Origin: Gnetum montanum
Lineage: Eukaryota > Streptophyta > Gnetopsida > Gnetales > Gnetaceae
DNA length: 64,000 nt
Reading direction: 5' to 3'
NCBI GenBank assembly: GCA_015680685.1
Contig: MNCI01025128.1
Span: 734,256 to 798,255, forward strand
The notes beneath the pieces were generated by a model. It had not been told where the DNA came from. It worked only from the letters and a program-made list of their open reading frames with translations, and did no database searches. Position numbers and translations under genes: made by a program. How positions within the stretch are numbered: position 1 is the first letter of the stretch; every line of letters starts with the position of its first letter. Below, piece after piece: positions 34,162-43,053 of the stretch.

Positions 34162-34564
34162 TAAAGGTAAGAATGTGCTACAATTTCATGAAGAAAGCCT
34201 CAAGCAAATAGATGAAAGTTCTTCTAACGTAAAGGATGTCATCAAGCTAAAGGAAGATCAAGTGATCCTAGACATCGAAAATAGTGAAGAAGGTATAATT
34301 CAAGTTCCAGCATATTCAAAGTATGGTGAGCTATTTATTTATCCTGAAGACTTTGAAGAACAAGATTGGGCACATCCACTTGAAGATTTGTATGGCCCTG
34401 AGGAGGAGAATCCTTTTCAAGAGGAAGACGTGCAGCTTATTCAAAAGATTGAGTCTGGAGAAAAGATACCCTTCACTGAATACTCTGCAAAAGTAGTAGA
34501 CGAGTTTTCCCAGTTGTCTCTTTTTGGTGAAGAAGAACGAGGTGCTAGAAGATGTGTGTTTTGA
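34162..34564 (+). pseudogene. Viral ORF1, C-terminal part, right copy
   Basis: The open frame 34175-34564 is acidic and contains YGPEEENPFQEEDVQLIQ and IPFTEYSAKVVDE, collinear with 31135-31500 on the opposite strand. It ends at a TGA 46 nt before the next ATG. Its N-terminal part is at 41038-41353 because the copy is permuted. Function unknown. Confidence 0.6.
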
Positions 34565-34612
34565 CTACAACATCTATTAGAAGATGATTAGGTTCATGAT
34601 GAGCTAGATATC

Positions 34613-35400
34613 ATGGATCTAGACCCTGAGACTTACCAAGCCTTCATGATGCAAGGTAAGTCTATTGAGGTCCCTACTAATGAGGAAAATTTTAAAGAAT
34701 TATTTGATGATCAAAAGGCCATCATGCCTCTTCATGAAGTATTGTTACAAAAGCGTTCGTTTGTTAATAGTGAAGGCAAGTTAGAATTTTCTGTTGTCAC
34801 TAAGAAAGCTATTTATAATTTTTCAGATACTTTCTCTGCTAGAATGGCTACAAGCATAAAATAGTGTGAAGCTTTATTGGATATAAAAGGTAATGGGATT
34901 AGGCCTATGTTTTTTCCTTTTTTTACTAATGAAGAAGTAACTGAATGGAAAAATAAGGGCTTTCATTATGTGCATTTTGGTTAGATAGATTTTATCCTTA
35001 GCCCTAATTTTAATTATGATATAGGAGCTAAATTCATGGTGACTCTACTAGATAGTAGAATCATTGGTTCTGAAGGCAATAAAAATCCTGATACAGTTTA
35101 GGATCTAGTAAAAATTTGTCAATTTAAAGGTATTCTGAATGCTAACGCTTTATGCTCTGTACAACCTAATTTCTAGCTAGCTCTTAGTGATGAGTATATC
35201 TCATCATCCCTACTCCTCTATATTGAGATTCATGGTGTTTAGTTGTTTCCTAGATCGGTGTATGCAGCCATTGATGCTCGCAATACTTTTCAACTTACCA
35301 ATTCAATTCTAATGAATCATAAGTTGAAGTGGGGTGTTAAGTTTCCAATAGGAAGTAAGCACTTAACTACCTATGAATGAAGCGTAGATGATGAAGGCTA
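34613..35400 (+). pseudogene. Viral movement protein (30K type), right copy
   Basis: The open part 34613-34864 contains MPLHEVLLQKRSFVNSEG. Beyond the TAG at 34862-34864 the reading continues with FHYVHFG, ID, then GAKFMVTLLDSRII and ALSDEYISS, the strand and L-S-D motifs of the 30K family, with further TAG/TAA stops. It corresponds to 30480-30982 in the left copy. In the virus it would move particles or nucleoprotein through plasmodesmata. Confidence 0.75.
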
Positions 35401-35689
35401 TGTGCAAGGATTCCCATGACTTCAACCATTTCTGAAGGATCAAGAATTTTAGACCATTCCAAGGAGCCATCATAGATGGAGTAAGTATCACATACAATAG
35501 TTTAGGAGAATAGCTATCATTTCTCTTAAAGCCTTACCACCTACATTACTGCTAATGAAGCACGATTCAAAAGCATCAACTAGTCAGTCGTCACCAAATT
35601 ATGACACACAAAGGGTCATCTATTCATGTTACAATCCCACAATACTCTGCATGGTAGAAGATTATTGTTTTGTGGAAAATGACCACCAA

Positions 35690-37539
35690 GGTCTTTATAT
35701 ATGACAACAACTTCAGAAGAAGAAAATTCAGAGACTCGCACAGATTACAATTACTTACTTGAGCATTCCATTGATTCTACTCAAAATCAAAGGGATGAGA
35801 TCATACAACCTAATTATCTGGTCAACTAGATCGAATACTATTCAAGAAACTAGAATCTATTAGAAGGTAGCATCATCAATATGAAGCAAGTGATTAATTA
35901 GTTGGATACCAAGGTTACCGACCTACAAGATCACATCCAAGCTTATGAGGGTGTCATGCAAAAGAAGAAAGAAGATAGTCAACAAAAAAACACCTAGATG
36001 TGGAAAGATGTTTTCACTTTATAGAATCAATTGAAGCAACTACCTCCCTTAGAGGCTTGGCGCCACTATGATCAAAAGGTTTGAGATCACTTAAAGGAAG
36101 TTGCTAAAAAAATTCAGAGATTGAAGGCAGAAAAAGAATTGAAGTAGCCAATCCAGCCTACTTCTACCACAGCTGCTCATGAATCGACACCTCCAAAAAG
36201 AGAAGGAGAAGGCAAAAACAAGGAAGATGATCAAAGCTCTTGGAAAAGTTCAATTGGAATACATTATCAAATATACTTGGAAGAATCTAGGTGTCAAACT
36301 CAATTTATGATGGCTAGAAGAGCCATGCCATGAACTCTATGGAATCAATATGCACAACTACCTACTTTCACAGCATTTTACCAATGGTTAACCGCTACAA
36401 TCTCAGTAATCTACATCAATTACCTACCCCCCAAAGAAGTGTTGCATGCTCTTTGATTGTGGATTGATCAATTACACCTTGTGATGAATGCTCTAAATTT
36501 GGATAAATGCATGATGATCATTAGAGGACTTGCTAGGTCTACTGGTAAGATAAGGCACTAGTGGGAGAGTTCAACACTTGATCAGCAAGAACAACTGCTA
36601 CAAAGAAGCCTTTAAGGATTTTTCATCTTATTGGTAACTGAATTTACTATTGACCTATCTATTAATCTTCGTCTCAAAAATAAGTTAATGTTGTCTTAGC
36701 GAAAATTGCAAAATTTATCTTATTTTGAACAATTCAATGCTGAATACACAAAAGAAGTTTATAGGCTATCATTACATTGAGATCCAATGATAGCATATCT
36801 ATATAGATGCCCTACCAGCTAAATTAGGACATATGGTTTTGTATAAATATATTGAAAAACAGTAGATTTGTACACAACTTATTTTATTAATATCATTCAT
36901 ATGGCTAGACAAGAGCTCCAACAAGCTTGTTACCATATTTCCTTAGCCAAAATCCTACACTCTGTTGAGATTTGTGCTAACCTTGATGGTGTAGATGTGT
37001 TTGTTCCTCCCCCAAGACCACCACGTAAAGGTCATAGAAGAGGTTAGCCAAAAAGAAAATTTAGAAGATTTTCCAATCGTCCTAGAAGGCAATTTCAAAG
37101 GTTTCAGAAGTTTCCAATTTGAAGATGAAGGAATGTTTTAGTAAAAAGGAGATGCTAGCCAATAAATAGAAAATTTATTTACTGTTATAACTACAAATAG
37201 ACTAGACATTATTCCTATAAATTTCCTAAAAAGAAAGGCGATCTAAATGTTAAAGCGTTCTTCAACTCTTACCTCAACGATTGTAAACCAGTTGAGGATC
37301 CAAAACAAAAAGATCTAGAAGAACAGATTTACCAAGTGAATCTGTTATTAGAAGAAGAGGAAGAGCAAAGTGGTTCTAAGTCCCAAGACTCTTCGGAAAG
37401 CTTTTCCAACAATTTGATCTACATGGTAAAGCTGCATAGTTCTAAAGACAAAGAAGATGCCTGGCTAAATGAGCTCAATGATGAGAAGTATGAAGAACTC
37501 CTACAATTCATGACCAAGGAAGAAGCTAAAGGCCTCTGA
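35690..37539 (+). pseudogene. Viral coiled coil and coat protein region, right copy
   Basis: 35750-36150 gives a heptad-like stretch (TKVTDLQDHIQAYEGV and EVAKKIQRLKAEKEL). 36480-36860 gives the conserved coat core (ALNLDKCMMIIRGLARS, EFTIDL, FEQFNAEYTKEVYRL). 37010-37130 is Arg/Lys-rich. 37165-37215 is a decayed C-x-C-x2-C type finger region. The clean frame 37336-37539 is acidic (LLLEEEEEQSGSKSQDSSES) and ends with TKEEAKGL. More than ten stops fall within the whole region. Confidence 0.7.
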
Positions 37540-37879
37540 AGAGTTCAACAAGGATTTTACTAATAATTTTTTTGTTTTGCAGGAACCATATTTTTCTACC
37601 AACAATGAAGCCAACTATTTCACTTAGACCTATAAAGAAACCTTGCATGGAGGTTTCTCAGAAAGTGTGCCCTAGTCTTCAACATCAGTTGATCCAAAGG
37701 TGGTAGTGTCCAAAGTACAACTCAAGTTTCTCATAACACCATATGAGAAATGCTTCCTGGTGACTAAAGAATGATCTAGAATTGGCACAAAGACGCCAAG
37801 TGCCACAAGTAGTGCAATGACAGATGATCAGATCCACCAAGTAAACCACATGCTATCAACTATCAAAGTGATTATTATT

Positions 37880-38263
37880 CTTATCAAGATTGGTGTGGAT
37901 GGTATAACAAAGTGGCGCAAGTATAATGCTTTCATTGATATGGGTGCCACATTGAATTTTTACCACAAGGATGTATTGGAAAATTAGATCGAATCAAAGC
38001 CATTGAAAATCAACACTATGAATGGTGTCTAATATCTCACACATTTTGCTTTTGTAGTGCCCATCTAGTTAAACAATGTTATCATTGGGATGACCAATTT
38101 TGTCCAAATCAATGATAGTGGATTTGGCATTGGCATCAGATTGCACTTCATGAATTTGATGGTCCCTTATACTATTGGTACTAGCCTAATAGTCTATTCA
38201 CTTGGTGAAGAAGGACAAAAGACCAAGATTACCATCACAAGGATTCCACTAGCTCTACATTGA
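37880..38263 (+). pseudogene. Viral aspartic protease, right copy
   Basis: YNAFIDMGATLNF places the active-site motif D-M-G-A at 37937-37948, as in the left copy. A TAG follows 14 codons later and more stops occur before LGEEGQKTKITITRIP near the end. It matches 27501-27923. Confidence 0.75.
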
Positions 38264-38544
38264 AGACAACACAATCAAGTTTGAGTTACTTTTTATTCAA
38301 ATAATCCATCATTAGATAATATAATTACTCAGAATAAGATAGAAGATATTACAAGGAATAAGTATAGGTTTAGGCAGAAAATGATGAAAGCCATTGGAAG
38401 TTCTACCATATAAGCATCATCTAAGGAAGCCCAAGAATTAGTTAAAGTTTTTGATTTATTACAAACCTGTTGCTATGGTCACCCATTATAGTTTTGGACT
38501 AAAGACATCTTGTAGCATACATCCCCATAGTTCAAAGCATTCCT

Positions 38545-39240
38545 ATGCAAAGTATGGCAATTGTGCTCAATCAACAAGATGCAAAAGAAGTTCAAGCTCA
38601 GGTAGCTGAATTTTTGTCAAAAGGATTAATTCGGCCTTCTCAATTGAATTACTCATATGCATGTTTTTTTCTAAGAAATCATGCTGAGAAGAAATGGGGG
38701 AAAGAACGAATGGTGATCAATTACATCCCACTGAATGTTTTCATAGTCAAAATCAAATGGCCCCTACCAAACAAAGAAGTGCTTATTCAAAAGGTAGTAG
38801 TGAAGAAGGTGTTTAGTAAATTCGATTGCAAAAGTAGATAGTACTTAGATTAAAATTGCAAACAAGGATGTTCACAAGATTGCATTCAGTATGCCAGATG
38901 GATTTTTTGAATGGCTTGTTATGCCATTCAGGTTAAAGAACACTCCATTCCAATTCCAACATCAGATGGATGTTATCTTCAAATCCCATCAACACTTCAT
39001 TGCAAATTGTATCAATGATTTTTTGATATTTTCTAATTCTTTACAACAACATCTTGAACATTTGATAACATTTGCCAACCTATGCCAACCTCATGGAATC
39101 AACCTCTCAAAGGATGACAAGAAGTTTCAGATTGCACAATAGGAAATCGAGTTCTTAGGAGTATAGCTAAAGGAAGGTAAAATCTACATGCAACCCAATG
39201 TTCTCTAAAAAATAAAGCTATTTCCTGATAAGCTTGAATC
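38545..39240 (+). pseudogene. Viral reverse transcriptase, right copy
   Basis: Frame 38545-38841 contains KERMVINYIPLN, WPLPNKEVLIQ and VFSKFDCKS, the caulimovirid RT fingers. Frame 38891-39142 contains FFEWLVMPFRLKNTPFQFQ. The catalytic position at 39008-39019 reads C-I-N-D, whereas the left copy reads Y-I-D-D, so this enzyme is dead at its active site as well as frameshifted. LFPDKLESKE and CLRFLGCLNYVAKN (39216-39275) match the segment joining RT to RNase H. Confidence 0.88.
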
Positions 39241-39850
39241 AAAGGAGTAGTGCTTAAGGTTTTTGGGATGTCTCAACTATGTCGCTAAAAATATTGAGAA
39301 ACTGACATATAAAGCCATAGAAATCCATCGTTATAAGAACCAAGTTCCATTCCATTGGACAAAACTAGAAATTGAAGGAGAAATGCCAAAATCTACCACC
39401 ATTGTGCCAAATCCTCAAAGGACCATTCATATTAAAGACAAATGCAAGTTATGATGCATGGGTAACCATTCTACTGCAAGCAAGTAAGGCCCATGATCAA
39501 GAAGAAATTTGTGCCTATGCCTCAGGTATATTTCATAAGAATGAGTTGAATTATTAGCCTGCTAAGAAAGAAATTGTTGTCACTATCAAAGGAATAGAAA
39601 AATTCCACATCCATTTAATCAAAAGACCTTTCATCATTTGAATAGATTCTGCAAATCTAGCAACCCTTCTCAAATGCAAGATCAATCCATCATTAAAACT
39701 TCAATGTTTCGCATGGTGGCAATTTTTTCTTGCCCAATACCAGTTTTCTATAAAATGCATTCTAGGATCGATCAATTATCTACTAGATTCCCTTACTCAG
39801 GAATTGAAAGGAGTTCCAATGAAGATGATGTAGCATTCTCTGATCAGTAG
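39240..39850 (+). pseudogene. Viral RNase H, right copy
   Basis: Frames 39263-39454 and 39372-39557 together cover the connection and RNase H: FILKTNASYDAWVTILLQ (first catalytic region; T-N-A where the family has T-D-A) and EEICAYASGIFHKNELNY. Frame 39638-39850 ends the domain with IDQLSTRFPYSGIERS, comparable to the D-x-L-T-R-E-F end of caulimovirid polymerases. Confidence 0.8.
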
Positions 39851-40016
39851 CAGTAGTCAAACAATAACCGGTGTAGATGATGACGTGCGGAGAACAAGGC
39901 CTGTGTAGACACTTGAAGATCGTGTTAATTGGTGCTAGAAGATCTATCTTATCTTTCCATAAGAACTATCTACTAGCATAACTAGAAATTATCCAAACCT
40001 TGATCTCTATGTCAAT

Positions 40017-40205
40017 ATGGTAGGACAAATTGATTGTATTGTAAATAACTCAAAATGGACGCATTTAGAACCCAAGGTCTTAGATCATCTTAGAATGGCC
40101 AAAGTATTAGATAATATCCTACTCATTCGTAGACCTATATTTGCTAACCAAATTTCTTGTAACTTTCTTTCAACCTTGCTTGATTTTGACGATTGGGAAC
40201 AATAG
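40017..40205 (+). pseudogene. Conserved short viral segment after RNase H, right copy
   Basis: 62 open codons contain CIVNNSKWTHLEPKVLD and VLDNILLIRRPIFANQI, shared with 25565-25731 on the opposite strand. The frame also extends upstream of the ATG without a stop for about 18 codons. It lies about 170 nt after the RNase H end and about 330 nt before the TATA box. Function unknown; either the polyprotein C-terminus in another frame or a small extra ORF. Confidence 0.45.
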
Positions 40206-40532
40206 CTATGCTCCATGTTCCAGAGGATCAACTTGTATGTCAAAGTGATGTTGTACTCAAATGAATGCATAGTCGAGAGACCGCCATGTCAGTTGGAAGA
40301 AGAAAAATAAAAAATGTCACCACCTAGCCTACTTGAAGAAGTGGCAAAGTTGATGAAGACGTGTCAAGATTGTAGCAAGGCATGAAGCAAAATTTACTCT
40401 ATCCACCAAGCTATCCTTTGCACTCTGTAAATGTAAATCCTTAAGTTTGTCAACTCATGGTGTTTTTGTATGGTGTATTGTTGTGTGATTGGAAGGTGAA
40501 GTGTTTTGGGTACGCTACACCTATTCTCCTAC

Positions 40533-40540
40533 TATAAATA
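40533..40540 (+). promoter_or_regulatory. TATA box of the viral 35S-like promoter, right copy
   Basis: TATAAATA in CTACTATAAATAAAGC is conserved between the two viral copies. It lies 485 nt upstream of the PBS, a typical distance for a caulimovirid pregenomic RNA leader. Confidence 0.7.
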
Positions 40541-41024
40541 AAGCTCTTAAGTCCAAAACAAAAGTAAGAGAGTGAGAGATAAAGTGAAGTCCCTAAAGTC
40601 CCTGTCTGAGTTTCAAGTGTTTGTCTGTGTGTGCCTATAAGGCTATGGTGTGCAACTATTTGTAAGCTTTCCATGTGGTGATGCAATAATATCTTTGCTT
40701 GGTTTGAAGGTTAACTTCTTATTAAGCTTTTCTTTGCCACTCTGTTATTCACTAGAATCGACCAATTGAGAAGAGTAAGAGTTGATCATGAAACCGTAAG
40801 TGACCAGCACTAAGTGAGTCAACACTCCAATTGTGGTGTTGTGAAACTGCCATATTCATTGTCTTTCTCATCTATTGCAACATGGCCTTTTTCTTAGATC
40901 TTCAGAATCACCATGAGGCACTAGAAGAATTTTTATCTCCACATAAATATCATGAAGCACTTTTCTAGCAATTAGTGCTTAACTCTGATGAGGTCCTTGC
41001 TGGTGCCACTGGTAACTCTGCAAA

Positions 41025-41038
41025 TGGTATCAGAGCCA
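41025..41038 (+). promoter_or_regulatory. Viral primer-binding site (tRNA initiator-Met), right copy
   Basis: TGGTATCAGAGCCA is the exact complement of the plant initiator-Met tRNA 3' end, the primer used by caulimovirids. The final A is also the A of the ORF1 ATG (41038-41040). The left copy lacks this site. Confidence 0.92.
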
Positions 41039-41353
41039 TGGCGAAGATAATCTACAATTACACTGGAGTTGATCAAGATCCTTCTACAAGGAAATGTTAT
41101 GGCCATCATCTCTAAGCTCTTACTAGCAAAAATATTGAAGAACATATGGAGGTGATATCTAAGTACTATTGGACGTTAGGACAAGGATTTTCTTCAACCC
41201 CTACTCTGAAGGCTTATGATCTAGCAAAAGCTTCTGCCATCAAGAAAGTTCTATATGTTCCTACAGATATGTCTAATATTGTTGATTTTGTTCTTGTTCC
41301 ATTAGCTAGGGAAGTTCTTAAGTTTCATGACAAAGCATCTAGTATTTGCAAGA
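41038..41353 (+). pseudogene. Viral ORF1, N-terminal part, right copy
   Basis: It starts MAKIIYNYTGVDQ at the PBS edge, with a TAA about 25 codons in. The frame 41146-41394 then contains TLGQGFSSTPTLKAYDLAKA and VDFVLVPLAREVLKFHDKASS, collinear with 31453-31758. Viral similarity stops near 41353, and the last codons of that frame are copia DNA. Function unknown. Confidence 0.65.
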
Positions 41354-42311
41354 AAAACCTTTCCAAAATTTCCAACAACATAGTCATTAAATAGTTCTTT
41401 AGAAGAAGTAGAGTGAAATGATGCACCTGAATCAAGAATCCAAGATTCAATACCACTATCCACACAACAAACTAGGGCATCATTAATTTATTCAGTAGCT
41501 ACATTCGCTAAATCATCATGCCAAATTTTTTTTCTTTGTTTGGTGTCATGCACTATTTTCTAAGGTAACCCTTTTTATTGCAATTCCAAGAGGTGACATT
41601 CTTGTAATACTTGTACTGACTTCATCCATTGGACTTTGGTTTTCTATGGTCTTGATTCTATCCCTACTAAAGACTTCTACCTCTACCTTCATTACTCAAG
41701 GTAGAAATCGAAGATTCACTTGACTCCCTTCTGCATATATCCTCACTGAGAATCAAATTTTAAACTTTTGACAACTTCAGTTTTTGATCTCTTGATGAAC
41801 TGCTAACTACAATCATCAGTGCAAACCAGCTATTAGGCAGTGATGATAATAAGATTAATTCTTTAATCTCATCATCAAAGTCAATTTCCACAAAACTCAA
41901 CTAACTTGTGATCACATTGAACTCATTGATGTGATCTATAACCGACACACCTTCAGACATCCTTAGATTGAATAATCAGCACATCAAATATACCTTGTTC
42001 AATGGGGATGGCTTCTCATACATATCTGATAAGGCCTTCATCAAAACTTAAGTAGTCTTTTCATTGAAGATATTAAACACAACGTTCTATGATAATGTCA
42101 AATGAATTACTCCAAGAGCTTGGAAATCTAAAAGTTTTCAATCCTCTCTGCTCATATGATATGGCTTCTTCCCCAATAGTGGTTTATGCAACTTCTTCTG
42201 GTACATATAATCTTTGCTCTACATATTCTAGAACCTAAATTTCATCCCATCAAACTTGTTGATCTTGACTTTCCCATCCTTAGATTCCATCACTCCCACT
42301 AATCTTTGTAA
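41354..42311 (-). pseudogene. Copia gag and protease N-terminal half
   Basis: On the minus strand DSGAS is at 41419-41433 in WILDSGASFHST, the copia retropepsin active site. Upstream (41480-42311) is the gag region with stops: a basic K-G-R-S-like stretch near 41670, a worn C-x2-C-type knuckle near 41590, and the UBN2-like capsid part around 41800-42150. The rest of the protease is at 24295-24621, on the far side of the viral block. Confidence 0.75.
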
Positions 42312-42312
42312 A

Positions 42313-42328
42313 CCTCACACTAATACCA
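42313..42328 (-). promoter_or_regulatory. Primer-binding site of the nested copia
   Basis: On the minus strand TGGTATTAGTGTGAGG lies 3 nt after the 5' LTR. Its first nine bases resemble the initiator-Met PBS TGGTATCAGAGC with substitutions. Confidence 0.65.
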
Positions 42329-42331
42329 GTT

Positions 42332-42734
42332 TATTTGGAAATGAATCAAGTGAAAAAAAACAAGAATAGAAAAAACAAGCACACATAGAACACACAAAAT
42401 TTTTGTGTTCAGCAAGATCGCCCCTTATTCATGGCCACACTAGAGTTTCATTATATATTTTGCATATTACAATTACAAGAGAGATTCACAAAATTACATA
42501 AATATGCATCATGAAAACATCTATAACCGAAATAATCAACCCTTCAACTTTTGTAACAGCCAACCCTTCAACTTTTGTAACGGCCAACCCTTGAACTTTT
42601 GTAATGGCTAACCTTTCAAATTTTGTAATGGTCAACCCTTCAACTTTTGTAATGGCTAACCCTTCAACTTCTAGTACAATGTAATGGTAGAAACAAGAAA
42701 TAAAATTTAGATCAGTCACCACATGACTCCAACA
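42332..42734 (-). repeat. 5' LTR of the nested copia
   Basis: 403 bp matching 21235-21579, longer because of extra 24-bp units and about 35 bp near 42422-42475. It ends CATGACTCCAACA on the plus strand (TGTTGGAGTCATG on the minus strand). Confidence 0.85.
42537..42674. repeat. 24-bp tandem repeat in the copia 5' LTR, about 5.8 copies
   Basis: Units start at 42537, 42561, 42585, 42609, 42633 and 42657. The consensus CAACCCTTCAACTTTTGTAA plus TGGC is shared with 21404-21517. Confidence 0.9.
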
Positions 42735-43053
42735 CTCTAGAACATTTCTTGGACATTTTGGACATCTCTATAGATCTTAGAAAAACTTAATTTATCTTCT
42801 AAACTTTGTTTTCTAATTGAGACTTTGTGTCATCTCAAATTGACATCCTAGCTCTCATTTTATCATCCTAGCTCTCATTTTATCATCCTAGCTCTCATTT
42901 TGCTATACCAACTCTCATCTTGACAACTCAACTCTCATTATCACAATCTCATCTTGTCACTTTAAAGCTCATGATTGTGCTCTTATCATGTTCTTCCTTC
43001 GTCCTGCAAAAACATTACTTTTTCCACATTCTCCATTTTCCAAGGTTTTGACA
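42735..43053 (-). repeat. 3' LTR of the SIRE-like element, second part (with right target duplication)
   Basis: It begins with CTCTAG (42735-42740), the second target-duplication copy, and continues with sequence matching 47386-47660, ending CCAAGGTTTTGACA. On the minus strand this is the LTR start TGTCAAAACCTTGG. Confidence 0.88.
42844..42903. repeat. 20-bp tandem triplication in the SIRE-like LTR
   Basis: CATCCTAGCTCTCATTTTAT occurs three times in a row (42844, 42864, 42884; the last ends GC). The other LTR has two related but diverged units at about 47486-47520, so the array expanded after the LTRs diverged. Confidence 0.85.

Larger units (their letters stand above)
34162..41353 (+). mobile_element. 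Endogenous pararetrovirus (Caulimoviridae), right copy, circularly permuted full genome
   Basis: It starts in the middle of ORF1 at TAAAGG, runs through movement protein, coat, protease, RT, RNase H, promoter, leader and PBS, re-enters ORF1 from its start codon and stops about 33 nt short of where it began, as judged against the left copy. One full genome of about 7.2 kb is thus present, opened at an arbitrary point. That is expected if a circular or concatemeric viral DNA was joined into the chromosome by repair, since caulimovirids have no integrase. The genes are broken by many stops. The copia protease resumes directly after 41353. Confidence 0.88.
21235..42734 (-). mobile_element. Ty1/copia element inserted in the SIRE-like 3' LTR, itself split by viral DNA
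   Basis: LTRs at 21235-21579 and 42332-42734 bound the element. Reading the minus strand: 5' LTR, PBS, gag, protease with DSGAS, then 16.6 kb of foreign DNA, then the protease end, GAG-pre-integrase, integrase, RT, RNase H, polypurine tract and 3' LTR. A 6-bp target duplication flanks it. The element without the foreign block would be about 5 kb, normal for this family. Coding parts carry several stops and frameshifts. Confidence 0.88.

Noticed and set aside
24766-41353. The two arms read as an LTR retrotransposon with inverted terminal regions
   Set aside because: The repeated ends are in inverse, not direct, orientation and are simply the two viral leaders. There is no integrase, and a 30K movement protein and caulimovirid RT landmarks are present.
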